Shown here: piece after piece, positions 1 to 14,500 of the stretch | Numbering within the stretch: the stretch's first letter is position 1 | Layout of the letters: each line of letters opens with the position of its first letter | Assembly: GCA_001972305.1 (NCBI GenBank) | Contig: BDDD01001618.1 | Coordinates: 299,599-363,598 of the forward strand | Source of the DNA: Cephalotus follicularis | Taxonomy: Eukaryota; Streptophyta; Magnoliopsida; Oxalidales; Cephalotaceae | Direction of reading: 5' to 3' | Length of the DNA stretch: 64,000 nt | Program-made: the position numbers and the translations under genes | The notes under the pieces: generated by a model | Databases searched by the model: none | What the model was told of the DNA's origin: nothing | The model's input: the letters and a program-made list of their open reading frames with translations, nothing else

Positions 1-2160
1 GGGTACAAGTGTTATAGTCCTACTTTACGTTGTCTGTTTCTGTCTGCCGATGTCACTTTCTTCAAGGATGATGCTTATTTTCCCAAACAGGCAGATACGA
101 GTACTTCTATATCAGTTACACCTACCACCCTATAATTAGTTCCCCTTACTCCATCAGCAAAACAAATATCTGCATTTCCTCCGATGCAGGTATATCAGTG
201 GGGACAACGAACTCTCTTTCCTGGGATTGTTCGATCACATGAGTCCACACATACTGCTTCTGAATCCCCATCATTAGTTGCTCCTTTGTCTTCAGATCCA
301 GCCTCTGCTTCTTTAGGTAATATACCTTCTGACTCTCCGATAGCACATCGCACTCGATCTCGTATTCGGTGTACTTCTTATCCGATCAGTAATTTTATCA
401 GTTATGATCATATTTCCCCTCGTATGTCTGTATTTGTGTCCTCTTTGTCTTCTATCTCTATTCCTGGCAGTGTATCAGAAGTATTAGCACATCCAGGTTG
501 GCGTAGGGCTATGGAGGAGGAAATGAGAGCCATATATGAAAATAATACTTGGCAGCTTACACATTTACCTACTGGCAAGTAGGTGATTGGCTGTAGGTGG
601 GTTTATGCTGTGAAATGCAACTCTGATGGTTTTGTTGACCGATTGAAGGTCAGACTCGTAACCAAAGGGTACACTCAAACCTATGGGATTGATTATAATC
701 AGACTTTTTCTCCAGTTGCTAAGATGACTTATGTTCGTATCTTTATAGCTTTGGCAGCTCGTTTTGGTTGGCATTTACATCAGTTAGATGTCAAAAATGC
801 TTTCTTATATGGTGATTTGGCTGAGAAAGTCTACATGGAGCAATCTCCTGGGTTTGTTGCTCATGAGGGGAAATTAGTCTGTAAACTACGCAAATCTTTA
901 TATGGATTGAAACAATCTCCTCGTGCATAGTTTGGTAAATTCAGTGATGCTTTGGTGCGCTTTGGCATGCGTTAATATACTGTTGATCATTCAGTTTTTA
1001 GTCTCACATCTAGTGCTAGCTATATTATGTTAGTTGTTTATGTTGATGATATTGTGATTACAGGGTGTGATACTAGTGGCATTCAGAGGCTGAAACAATT
1101 TCTTCAAACTGAGTTTAGCACCAAGGATCTTGGTCGTCTGCGTTATTTTCTTGGTATTAAGGTGGCTTACTCAAGACATGATATTGTTGTATCTCAGAGG
1201 AAGTGCACCTTGGACATACTTGGAGATACAGGTCTAATGGGAGCAAAACCTGTTGACACCCCCAATGGACCCGAATGTGAAACTAAATAATGAAAAAGGG
1301 GATTTGATACATGAGCCTACAAAGTATAGAAAACTTGTTGGCAAGCAACTATCTAAAAGTTACTAGACTCGATATCTCTTTTGCAGTTGGTGTGGTAAGT
1401 CAGTTTATGAGTGCACCTCGCACACCTTATTGGGATGTTGTCTTACAAATTGTAAAATACTTGAAGAATGCTCCTGGTCATGGTTTGCTTTTCAAGAACC
1501 ATGGGCATCTTCAAGTCATGAGTCATTCAAATGGTGACAAGAAAAGTGCACTTCAGATGGTTGGATACTCAGATGTTGATTGGGCTGGATGCCCTATGGA
1601 TAGTAGGTCTATTTCTGGTTATTGTGTGTTTGTGAGAGGTAACCTTGTGTCTTGGAAGAGCAAGAAGCAGCCCTTGGTATCTAGGTCTAGTACAGAGGCC
1701 GAATATCGTGCTATGGCGCATGCTGTTAGTGAGTTAACATGGGTGAGGATGCTTATTGTTAAGAATGGGTTCACATCTCCACTGACAGCTTCGTTACATT
1801 GTGATAATCAGTCTGCCATTCATATTGCAGCGAACCCAGTCTTTCATGAGTGTACCAAATATATAGAAGTAGACTGTCATTTTATTCGCGAAAAAATCAA
1901 ATGTGGAGAGATTGTTCTACATCATACTCCATCTGAAGACCAGATTTCTGATCTTTTCACTAAATCCTTGAGAGAAAATTGAGTGACTTATCTTTGTAAC
2001 AAGTTGGGGCTATACGACATATATTCTCCAACTTGAGGGCGAGTGTTAGTGTTAGTAATAGTGTTATTATTAGTGTAATCCCACATCAGTTAAGTTAAAC
2101 TTTTAGAGGAGAAGCCAAGATAACCTAAAGCCTATGTGGCATTTTTCATACCTCAAACAA
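1..2160 (+). mobile_element. Ty1/copia retrotransposon fossil, 3' part
   Basis: Recognisable in order are the integrase C-terminal tail, reverse transcriptase (about 580-1,290, with the YVDDI active-site motif near 1,040 and the LYGLKQSPRA motif near 900) and RNase H (about 1,560-1,980, with SRSSTEAEYRAMA). A purine-rich tract near 2,030 precedes an LTR start TGTTAG at 2,044. The LTR end is unclear; I place it near 2,160. The 5' part lies outside the window. The element is broken, with about four breaks. It lies downstream of VPS13 exon 14 and in antisense, so it probably sits in a VPS13 intron. Age cannot be estimated because only one LTR is visible. Confidence 0.9.
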
Positions 2161-2504
2161 TTATTGAATGCATTAATGAGGATATTTTCATAAATAAATC
2201 AGCATATTTTAGTAAGAAAATTATTATTTATGATAAAACATTGTGAACAAATCTTCCAGAATTGTAAATTTGCTTCTTTGATAATTGACATGCCTTCATT
2301 CTAAGACAATAATAAAAAATTAGCCCTAATCTAATTCATAAATTTGAAACTGTCATTTCTATTTACGCTTACCAACTGACCTACAACAATCCCATACTAT
2401 CCACAAAATTCTACGGAATTGATAGATGACATGGTCTTTCCCAGCAAACTTAGGCTAGCACAACATATTCATCCACAATTGAAAGATTGGCATAAGGAGA
2501 AAAC
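2161..2504. other. AT-rich DNA, probable VPS13 intron 14
   Basis: No exon-like match to the next expected VPS13 segment is visible between exon 14 and the Copia fossil. The stretch is most simply the start of an intron that continues past the left edge. Confidence 0.5.
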
Positions 2505-5500
2505 CTGCACGGCAGCTGCAGTTTCCAAGGCTATGGTTTGACTGACAGCAGCATTGTTTCCAAAGAATTTGATAATTTCATCAATGGAATCCTTTAGATA
2601 CTGGCAGAAGACAGGAAATCAGTCAACAACAAGAAGTTTAGGGTGATTGTAGTTAAGGAAAATAACAGTAGCAGCATACAGTCATGTAACATGGAGAAGC
2701 TTTGGCAACCATGCTCCAGTCCACCTCAGCATCATAAGGCTTATGGCAGAAGATACCAACCAAAGAATTGGAAGTGGTTGCACTCTGCATGGAGTTAAAG
2801 AAAACAAATATCACGTTCCATTTGTAATGCTGTGCAACATCATCGACAGGCATTGGAAAAGTTGAGGAGGAAAAAACAGTGGCAAAAAATCAGACCTCGG
2901 CAAGGAGACCATTTGGAGATGACAGCTGGTATGACCCCAATTTCATCCCAAAAATTTTTGTCTCCGGATAAAACTTAATGGAGCAATCAAGACTTTCACA
3001 TGATAATTCTGCAAGACAGTCCTGGACCTCGTCAAGCAGCTTTGAAGCATTATGTTTCATGTGAACCTCCAAGGAAGTTTGAATAGCATCCCTCTTTTCA
3101 TTGATTATCATTGACTCCCCATCGTCACCTTCTTTAAAGCCTATCATTTTATTTAACTGTTTCCAGTCTTCTTCACTCAAATTAAATGGTTCATTTCCAT
3201 CTTTGGCTGATCCACTGTTCCTGAAATTAAAAAAATATACAATTTCGCACAACTTCATAAATCACCAGTTACAATTAATAGATTGAAGGACCAAGATAAA
3301 CCGTTCCAAGGTAAGATTATTCACCATCCAAATGACCACCATGATTTCTTAGATTTCTGTCTCTTCAAGTAAAGGTCTGATTCACATGACTGCTTCACAA
3401 ACTTGTGAGCCAGCATCCTACATACCACCAGGAGGACATTGGAAAAATAAGTGCCAGAGATAGCATGGGGACCTAAACATCTACACAATATATAAGTATG
3501 AATGAATTTGCGTACATATGCAATGCACATTTGCATCTACGTGCACACATGGATAAGAAAAGGAGCCAACAAACCTATCTAGGATATGCATCATATGGAC
3601 ATTTTTCAACCTACTTGGAATACGTGCAAAAATATGTGGCCAATGGGTGTGGTAGAATTTTCACTTTTGATATGGTCAATCAACAAAGAATTTAACTATA
3701 ACCAGAAATAAAATCCAGACCACAATTTGGCGCTGTCAATAGCTTTCTATAATAAGTCTATAGGGATAAGAAGGATGTAACTTTCTTACACAAAAGCTGT
3801 TATGGTTTATGAGTGAGGGGTAGCATAGTCATCCTACATATGTAGGCTAACCCTAGCGTAGCCTATATATAAATTCTTCTACTCCTAATAATACAATAGA
3901 TTATTATCTTATTCTCTTGCTTAATAAAAGCCAATACTGAAATTGATAGACTAGCAAATTCGTCAATTGTAACAAAATTTGGAAGCTCCCTTGGTGTACG
4001 TTGTTAGAAACTGAATAAATTTCAGCAGATGAAGTCAGGGAAGAGTTTTATAGATGTTGAGTACGAAAAATGTATTAGAACACTATTAAGAGTAATTTAT
4101 AAGGACTACAAGGTTGGTGACGACGTCATATAGGATTTAGTGAGGAGGGATAAAAACTCTCCACCCCAACCCCGCGAGGGAAAAACCTCCCCCAAAATTG
4201 CTCGTAACTCCTCTGGGGAAAATCCCCACCTTGCCCCACCCCCGCTGAAAACCTGTAATATATCAAATCATCCTTGAGGTTTGGAGAACCCCAAAACCTC
4301 AATGATACATAAAACAAGTATTACCATTGAGCAGCTACTTACTTGTACTAATGTATAACTTTCATATTAATATATTTAAAGCCAAACATATAGATATACA
4401 TATGCACACACACATGCATTAAATGAAACTCTAGATCTAACCTCAAGAAAATATAATATATATCTACATAGATAGAACATCAAATCCAAGTATCCAACTG
4501 TCAAAATCATAAGTATAAATTATAGGTCCTTTAATTATGGGTGACAAGTGCTTAAGTTAGGAACTATGACAAATGTATACATGAAATATGAATTGTAAAT
4601 CTCAATGCACAACTGAACAATGCATTATCACTCTAATTATCCGACTTGTGATTAATATTTTTCAAATACAACCGTTGGATTTGATTAACGTGAAATTTTG
4701 TATGCATGGCCTAAATAGATAAAACAACAAATCCACGGTTACATTGAAAAATATTAATCACAAATGCGGTAATTAGAGTGACCGTTCACCATGCAATTGT
4801 GCATTGACATGCACAAGTCTAAATTCATGATTGCAATATTAGATCTTGAATAATATGTAATTATAAGATCAAATAATTTGTTAGTTCAATGGTAATGCTT
4901 GTCTTATACTTCTTTAGGGTTAGGGATTCAAATCCTAATCCCCTTAAACTTAAGTATATTTTTATTTACATATATATATAGTATATTAAATGTGGGACGG
5001 GGCGGGGTGAGTCAACGGGGTTATGCAGGTTGGGGCGGGGCAAACAACATGATTGCCCCACCCCAGTCAACGGGGAAATTTTCTTGCCCCACCCCGCCCC
5101 AATCCCTTTTTTTAACGAAGAATCCCAAAATGTCATCCCTACTTATCATAAGAGAACTATCAAGATAAAATGAAAATTTTTTGCGCATCCTATATGAAGC
5201 TCATAAAGTAATTTCCTACAGTTTTGAGGGTATGCCTCAGCTTTCAACGTATTAGGGTAATGAATTATACAATTTTTTTTATTACCACTGATGTTTTTCT
5301 TAGTCAACCTGAATTCTTTGAACCTGGACTTGTGCATACCCAATCATTTGATTTTATACTATGTTTACAGCACAATTCAATCTAAAAATTTGATGAAATT
5401 TATAATCAGATTATACTATATAGAAACACAGACCTTTATGGGATATACTTGGCTATCTCCATCAAAGAACTATAAAACATATTACCTCCATTGTAGTATG

Positions 5501-8500
5501 AGTTCAATATCAAGTCCACGTTCTAGTTCCTCAATTTCCTCATTGTCATTAACTGTTGGCCGACTGAGGTCAGATTTCAGCAGCGAAGCATACAGTGTGA
5601 TATACTTCTTACGTAAGGTTGCATACCTCAGAACCTGCTCCCATGACAATTTCCCACTGCCACAAAAGTGATATTCAAATCAAATAACGCTACAACGAGA
5701 TTCTAGCCCCAACCTACAAACACATCTCATATAGCATTTCTCTGGTTCAGCACATCCAGCTGTCTTTTTTATGTAGACACTGTGTTTGCATGTGGCGGTG
5801 ATACTATGCATGCATTCACCCAAAGACATGTCTATAGATAATAAACATCCAGTCTAAGCATCCCCTCTCCTGTACGAACACATATGCAGACCCCGTTCTC
5901 TATGTGCATGTGTACAGTACATTGCAAAGGTACAACCATGGACATATATTTATACATGAAAAACACCTCATTCAGCATATCAACACCCACAAACTCAACA
6001 CAAATGTCATCAATTAATATTTCCTCAGTCAAAAAAATACCCATAAGCATATCAGATACAGAAGTACCTGCCAAAAAAAACCATGAGGCATGGTGTCAAG
6101 GCAGGCAAAATCTTTCAAACATATACATAGAAAGACCAGCTCACATACATTATGCAGAAATTACATAGAAACACTATAAGCAAGAACATTCTTTTTGTGA
6201 AGCTAGTGTTCATATACAATTTGTGATCCAACTCACCATTTTTTATATATGAAATTAACACAGTAACATACCATTCAGTCAAACAACCCCACACCCTAAA
6301 TCACCTGAATCTGTGATTAGTCCTTCTAATCGAGTCCAACTCTAGAACATTATTTGACTTGCAACAGTGCATACATGCAAAGTGCTAACTAAAGGACTGC
6401 TCTGGACCTCTCCGAACTGCTGCGGCAGAGGTGATACGCAACATTAGGCATAGCATACAAGTGTCCTTCTGCATGTATCATGAGTATCAAGTGATACATA
6501 AGTCCTATCCATTTCACCCATTCCAACTTTCTCATGGGAAGACAAATGATCAGCAGCAGGCTCAAAACTTTCGAACTTATTAAATAACATGAACAACACA
6601 AATTACTAAATTAACTTGGTTAGATACTACTGACTTCCGGGATATAAAAAGAATTCAAGTCTAAAGTTCTCCCACATGTTTTTGTTTGGTAGGCTCCATT
6701 ATCAGGCAGGTTCTTTATATATATATATATATAGTATCTGTATGATAAGAAAAGAAAAGAAAATTGACTTCTAATACCTCGCCTTCTTCAGCATATCAGA
6801 AACAGCTTTACAAGCATACTTCCACCAAGACCTCGGATCAGATTTCACGGAGACAAGCGGACGGTAATGGGCGTATTTTAAGCGTTGATTAAAAGCAGCA
6901 AAATTATCAGCTAATTTCAAAATATCCCTGTACCCATTCTGCGAACCCAACAATGCTTAATTAATACAATATATAACGTGCACTAACTACATTGCAATGG
7001 GAACATCAGAAAAGACCTTTGATAAACAAAGGGTTACATCATCCAAGTTCACTGCTGCTTTCTGTAAAGGTTGATCACTACCAGGAGTTTCATTTGGCCG
7101 TAACTTAACGTACTTTGCATTTCCAGTCACTGGTTGCAGAATGTAAGTGTGCTCTTTTAATAGATAATCAGCAGCATTACCATCTTTCGTACCAAATTTA
7201 AAAACCTAAGAGTGAAATAAAAATAACCACTTCAAGATGGCAAAATATAACAAATTAAAAAATTTACTGTAATATAAAAGACTAACAGGAAAATTACCTT
7301 ATCCCACTCAGAAGGAAGCAAGTCCTCCCAAGGCTTATCAATGTGCCATGGAGATACATCAGAATCCAGATAAAGAGCAAGTCGATCAAGTTCAACAGAC
7401 TGTAAAACATTGGGAAACAAAAACATGAATAGCCAAAAAGAATAGTAAAAAGTTCATAAAAGAGAATATTGTCCACTTTTTCACTTAAAAGCCATTTCTT
7501 TGTGCTATATTAAGGAGCAACTAGTTGCATACAGGTGAATTCTATCAGCTCTTCAGATTTTCAAATAACCTACTAAGCAGTATTCTCTGCCAAAGATATA
7601 AAATCTATTTTCTTCACTGATCAGAAATTTGCTATCAATGCAGTTATCAGTTTTTTTATAACTTGTCAAAATAGGAAGGCAATAACTCAAGGATAAGTAT
7701 CCCTCGGCTCTTTGGCAAAGGAAGAAATTTGTGATATGAATAGAGGAACCTTTTGAATACGGTCTAAGGATCCTCCAGTGAGAAAGGTTTCCTTCCCATC
7801 GTCATCAACAGTCACAGCTGAGAGTTTCTCCAAGCTTATGCCAGCTGCAAATGGGTGGCCAGGATTGCTACACACATCAAAGCGATAAGTCTACAAAACG
7901 AACTAGTGGATACATTTTTCTTCTCTTTTTTTTTTTTAGTTAGTTGAGTGGAAGGGAGTACGCTGATGGTAAAAAAAATTGAAGAATTTTTTTGCACCTC
8001 TCAATGTCTTCATATCTGATGTGGATATTCGAAATCGAAAGCTTCAAGTTCCCGATAATTGTATTGATTAGTGATCCCAACCATGATTTATTCTTCCAAA
8101 ATAGACAAAAAAAACAAAGGAAGATTAAATTTATAATAAGACACGCACACACACAAAATTTACAACATCACAAATATCAAGAAATTAAAAATCGGTCAAG
8201 GACAAGGTATTTGACCTTATGAGATATTCAAATTTACAGTGCTATTATATAACGCAGTAATGACAATAATAAACTTCAAAGGCGAAATGCCGGAATACAA
8301 GAATTAAGAATGTCTCTAAAACTTTAAAAAAAATGTAGCATCTGAACCTTTCCTCACACACCTTGAATATTTAATAAATTTATTAATTCACTTCTCAAAC
8401 CCATAGGAGTTATGTTGCATATAAATAACATCAGTCATAATGGTAGTTTGAATAGAAAATACAGGACTTAAACTATTTGTTTTCAGACTCCAACCATAAT

Positions 8501-11500
8501 TCTATGATGAAACCCCAAGCACTTTGAAGCCCACCTACAGCCCTTTAGAAGTAAGATCTGGCTAGGATCTCAATTTAAAATGTAGGATAAGGTGGCATCC
8601 CAATCCTATGGGAACTAATTGAAACAGAACTTAGGCTGCTGACAAAATCATATACAAGGGATTCAAACAATAAGAAAATTTTAAAGATAGTGTGAGCTAA
8701 GGAATATTACCCAAGATGATTATGTTAAGGAAAGATTGGGAACAACACAGGTGGGTTTGACCGGTCTTGTAGTTGATCAGTGACCGAGGGTTCATTAGTC
8801 CAGGTCTTTCATTAGACTATTTTGTCCAATAATACCCTCACAACCCACTGCTATAGTTATCAAAGTCGACTGGGTCCAGCCGGTCCGCTGGTAACCCGAG
8901 TTGACCGGTCCAGGTCTTTCATAAGACCATTTTGTCAAATAATACTTTTACAACCTACTATCATAGTTATCAAACTTGGACCAACCGGTCCGAGCAGTGA
9001 CCCGGAGTTTACCGGTCCTGCAATTAGACCAGCCAAAACCAGTGTAACCCGGTCTGGAGCAGTCCTGGTCGGACCAGTTTAATGTTTTTTTATTTCTTAT
9101 TTCTTATTAATATATATATTTTTAACTATTTTTTATTTTCTGTTAACATATATGTTTGTAATTGTGTAATTTTGACATATAGTATAATCTTTGGACTCGT
9201 ATTTGCAGTTGATGATGATAGGGCTTATGTTTGTATATGTTTTTCTCTTTGACTATAATCAAACATGTTTTCTGTTTCCTGTTCCAAGAAATTTGAACAC
9301 AGTTATAATTACCAAACGTGATTCATATTTCCAATATTTTGAAAACAAAACATGGAAAAACAGCAACATTACCAAACATAACCTAAAAGTTCAGATTTTC
9401 AAGGATGAGGTAGAATCCAATTACACTTGATGTGAATGCAGTTCATTTACTTCATCTACTAATTGAAAGTTCAATAAAAATACAAAAATGAAAGGTACGA
9501 TGGCACAATTTTGTCTTTTCTACTTACAATTACCAACCACTACATCTATGACAATAAGGTGTAAACTATGATTGTTACTTAAGCGTGGATTCTTCTCTCT
9601 AGTTGCTTTGGTTACTGAGTTCTTAGTAAAACACAATAGGCAAACTCCTTGTTATCTTCACCCCTATTACAGATGAAATATAACGCAATGATGATCCAAC
9701 CGCCAATATAGAATCCCAATTTTAACAACCTTGTCCTAGACCAGGAATTATAACGTAGAAGAATTCACATCAGAAGCAAAAATTCAGTAACTGTGAACAT
9801 ACAACATCAACACTTGTGAAGTGTAGATTCAGCAAATTTAACTCATCCCGGAAGAAATATATAAATATACCATTTCAGAATTCAATTGCTGAGTCCTCTC
9901 CAACAGTTTCATTTCCATTTCCTATCAACAAAAAACGGAATTATAATAATACATGTAAGTCAAACATATTCAATAGAGAAAATAACATCCAACTTCACAT
10001 GCCTATGCCTTACCCGTACTCGGCCTTTCTTGGCTTCGAGGAGACCATCCTCACTATATCCTTCAACTTGTGTTTCAGGTTCAGCTAATAAAAAAATGCG
10101 ATCCAGGTAAACCAAAACTGGATCTTGGCCTAGCCTGCTCCAGGGAACCTGAAAATAGAGTTCAGGATTTAGATATCTCTAGAAGCATGCAAAATATTCA
10201 TAGTAGACATAGCGGAATGCTAAGCACTGATCCTCCAAAAATTCTGTCCAATACAGCGCAAAGTGCAAATGGGGAAAATAGGAAAATAATATAGAAGATA
10301 TGACATTTAAGAACAATACAAGCAGCCACTTAACACGGCAATAAACTAGTTAATATCACACTTCAGTCTGAATTTAAGTAGAGAGTAACAAGGATCAGCC
10401 TGTTGGCCACCTTTACCATAACTACATAGAAAAGCAAACAATCAGTGAACCACAAAAATATATTGAGGGGTGAAAGAATGAACGGCAAATCCAACAGGGC
10501 ACTCCCCAGGAATAAAGAATAAAACCATCATACAACAAAGAACTCTAAGAGTTGGTTCTCAATACTCCTCATTAGCTAAGAAGTAAATTTTCCCGAAGTT
10601 GGCCACAACATGAACAGAGAAGTCCAAAGTCCTTCCGTGAGCAGACATCAGTTTTTTAAGCCCATAAACAGAAATGCACTTTAAGAAGAATGGAAACATG
10701 ACCCATCGGTCCAGGCTAGGACTTAAGACTTAAGACCAAATCCGGGATAGGACTAAGCTGTGGAATAACTGAAACAAGCCACTCCATCTTTTCTTTTCCG
10801 TTGAAATTAAAAAATTGATTAGAACCATTCAAAGTATGTCGATTCATTCCAACTCAATAATTATAGGAAAACTGTAACAGTACAAAAAGTGTAGGGGTAT
10901 TAGGGTACTTTTGTATAAGATATCTCCTTTATTTTCTTCTATTTATTTCCTACCATAATTAGAGTAGGAATATTTTTTGTACCTTCTAATATAAATGAAA
11001 GTGGCCTACCTTTATGAGGTAAGCTAAATAAACACATATTCTTGGTTTCTCCATCATATCAGAGCCAAGCGATCTAATCTGACTAGGTTTGGCACGCATT
11101 CCTAAGTCGCTGAAGCATTTTCCAGCAACGAACGCATAGAACAAGGGACTTTTGGTGGAGAAGCGTCATACCACGTGTCATCTTGGAACAAGGGCATCAT
11201 CGGAAGACAGAAGCCGCCGATCGACCTTCACCCGAAGTCCAGTCACCAATTGATGTGCGACCCGCTGCCACGCGCCAAAGAGAAAAAGCTACAGTTGCGC
11301 ATGAGATCTCATTTTTGCGCTGATCCTTGCGTTTTCTCGCTGCATGTGCCCCACTAGAGGTTTTGCTGACCACCGATTCTCCAAACAATAAAAGGCCCGC
11401 TCAATAGCGCCGCCTACGCGTCGTCCCTCCTTTGTCAGGCTCTCTGCTCATGTCTCACGGACCGATAGTAATCTTCATTTGTTGCATCAATGGCATAAAC

Positions 11501-14500
11501 GATCGGGTCACCCCTCCTTTAGGATACTGTCTATTTTGTTTCCTTAGTACATTAAAGAGTGTAATCAGAAACAATTTCTTGGCAATGTATGTGAACTTTC
11601 TAAACATACACGTTCCTCTTATAATTTGAGCCTTAATAAAAGTACTATTCCTTTTTCTATTATACACTCGGATTTATGGGGTCCATCTAAAACAGTATCT
11701 CGTGATGGTTTTAAATATTTTATTTTCGTTGTGGACAATTGCACTCGTCTTACATTTATCTATCTCCTTCGCACAAAGGATGAAGCATTTGCATGTTCTA
11801 AATCCTTCCATGCCATGGTTTGCACCCATTTTGATGCAACTATTCAGGTTCTCCGTTGTGATAATGGGACAGAATACATCAATAGAAATTTTCGGACTTA
11901 CCTTAATGATAATGGTACTCCTAAGCAAAATGGTATTCCTGAAAGGAAAAACAGACATCTTCTAGAGGTCACTCGATCTATTATGTTTTCCATGCATGCT
12001 CCCAAGTCATATTGGGGGGATGCAGTTCTCACAGCAGCATATCTCATAAACAGGCTTCCATCTAGTGTTCTTGGATTTAAGACCCCTGTCTCTTGCTTAC
12101 CAGACCCGTCAATTGTTTCCTATCTTCCACCAAAAATATTTGGTTGTGTTTGTTATGCCCATATTTCTTGTCTTTCCCGTGACAAATTTGACCCTCGAGC
12201 TCTTCGTTGTGTCTTCCTTGACTATGCCACTTCACAAAAAGGGTATAAATGTTACCACCCTCCTTCTCGCAAGTTGTTTGTTACCATGAATGTCACTTTT
12301 CATGAAACTGAGTCATTCTTTCAGTCAACTCTTCAGGGGGCAAATCGTAGTGGGGAAGAAATTCCTAGTCCACCATCTTTGATCATAAGTAATGGTGAGG
12401 GGGAGACTAATGTGAATGAGAAAGAGAATGAAACTTATCCTAAGGGAGAATGTGTAAATGAGAGTGAGAAGATTCTCCCACGAGAGGAAAAAAAGGATTT
12501 AATCACTTATACTAGGAGAAAGACTCAGATAGGAAAGTCCAGTCATGTACCACCGGATCAATTGTCAACTCCAGACATCGATCCTTCTCCTTTCTCGACA
12601 GGTAAAGAAACTTGTGATTCAAATCTCTCTCCTTTACTATTAGATAATGTTACTATCGATGATTCTGATATTCCTATTGCTCTTAGGAAGGGTGTTAGAA
12701 CTTGTACTCAACATCCTATTTCTCACTTTGTCTCCTACAAAAAATTGTCTTTTCCATATCGTGCTTTTCTTTCTTCGTTGTTTTCTGTGTCTACTCCACA
12801 GGATTGGAAAAAGGCCATTATAGATCCTAAATGGAAGAGTGCAATGGTAGAGGAGATGAAGGTTTTAAAAAAGAATGATACGTGGGAGCTAGATTCTTTA
12901 CCGCCTGGAAAGAAGACAGTGGGATGTAAATGGGTGTATACAGTGAAACAGAAGGAAGACGGAACTGTGGAGAGATTCAAAGCACAATTGGTTGCAAAGG
13001 GTTTTACCCAGACATATGGGATTGATTACCAGGAAACTTTTGCTCCTGTAGCAAAAATGAACTATGTCAGGATCTTACTATCCTGTGCTGCAAACCTTGG
13101 ATGGACCCCTTCAACAGCTAGATGTAAAAAATGCCTTCCTTCATGGAGATCTTGAGGAGGAAGTATATATGGATATTCCTCCAAGTTTTCCATCTCATCT
13201 CACAGACGGAAAGGTGTGCAAATTGAAGAAGGCTTTATATGGGTTAAAACAATCACCAAGAGCCTGGTTTGGTCGGTTTTGCAAGGCTATGCTAGCAATT
13301 GGATACAAGCAAAGCCAAACTGATCACATTCTGCTTGTTAGACATGACAGAGGTAAAATAATTGTTCTTATTTTTTATGTTGACGATATAGTGGTGACAG
13401 GTAATGATGAGGTTGAGGTGTTCAGGTTAAAATCTCATTTAGCCAGGGAATTTGAAATCAAAGACTTAGGTTCGTTGAGAAACTTTATTGGAATTGAGGT
13501 GGCTAAATCTAAGAGTGGTATTTTCTTTTTCCAAAGGAAGTATGTGCTTGACCTTCTTGATGAAACTGGCATGTTGGGTTGTAAACCTGCAGATTCTCCC
13601 ATTGAAGTCAATCATAAACTCTATGGTCAGTGTGGTAACTCAATTGATAAGGAAAGATATCAGAGACTTGTAAGGAAACTGACATACTTGTCTCATACTA
13701 GATCCAATATTGCTCATGCAGTGGGTGTTGTTAGTCAATTCATGCAAGATCCACGGTCACTTCATCTAGAGGCTGCTTATCGAATTATAAGGTACTTAAA
13801 GTCAGCACCTTGAAAAGGGATCTTATTCTCTCGCCATGATCACCTGAGAGTAAAAGCCTATACGGATGCAGATTGGGCAGGGTCTAAAGAGAATAGAAGA
13901 TCCACATCATAGTATTGCACATTTGTTCGGGGTGAACCTGGTCAGTTGGAGAAGCAAGAAACAGACCGTAGTGTCTAGATCTAGTGCAGAATCTGAGTAT
14001 AGAGTTATGGCCCAAGGAGTTTGTGAATTAATATGGCTGAAAAGACTTCTAAGTGATATGGGAATAACACAGGAAGGCTCTATGAGACTCTACTGTGAGA
14101 ATAAAGCAGCAATCAGTATTGCTCATAATCCAGTTCAACATGATAGAACGAAACATATTGAGATCGATAGATTCTTCATCCGAGAAAAGTTGGACCAAAA
14201 AATAATATGCACTCCTTTTGTGAGATCAGAAGACCAGTTGGCTGATATATTCACAAAGGCTTTGGCTTCCAGAGATTTTCATCATATTCTTTGCAAGTTG
14301 GGAATGTGAGATATCCATGCACCAACTTGAGAGGGAGTGTTAATCTAAATATAGTATGAGGGATCCTACATTAAAGGATATTGATATTACAGATATTAAG
14401 AGTATCTAAGACTGATTTAGTTACACATAATTAGGCACTTATTACTCCTACTATACAGCTATATATATCAGTAGCTTTCTCTATAAATGTATCAAGTGAA

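Noticed and set aside
4876-4950. tRNA gene or SINE head
   Set aside because: TTAGTTCAATGGTAATG and GGATTCAAATCC resemble A and B boxes, but no cloverleaf, anticodon arm or acceptor stem forms, and no poly-A tail or target duplication is visible.
5291-5671. 126-codon plus-strand open frame
   Set aside because: It is antisense to VPS13 exon 10, and its S-rich product has no domain.
9816-10294. Plus-strand open frames of 74-90 codons
   Set aside because: They are antisense shadows of VPS13 exons 3 and 4, which match the family exactly on the minus strand.
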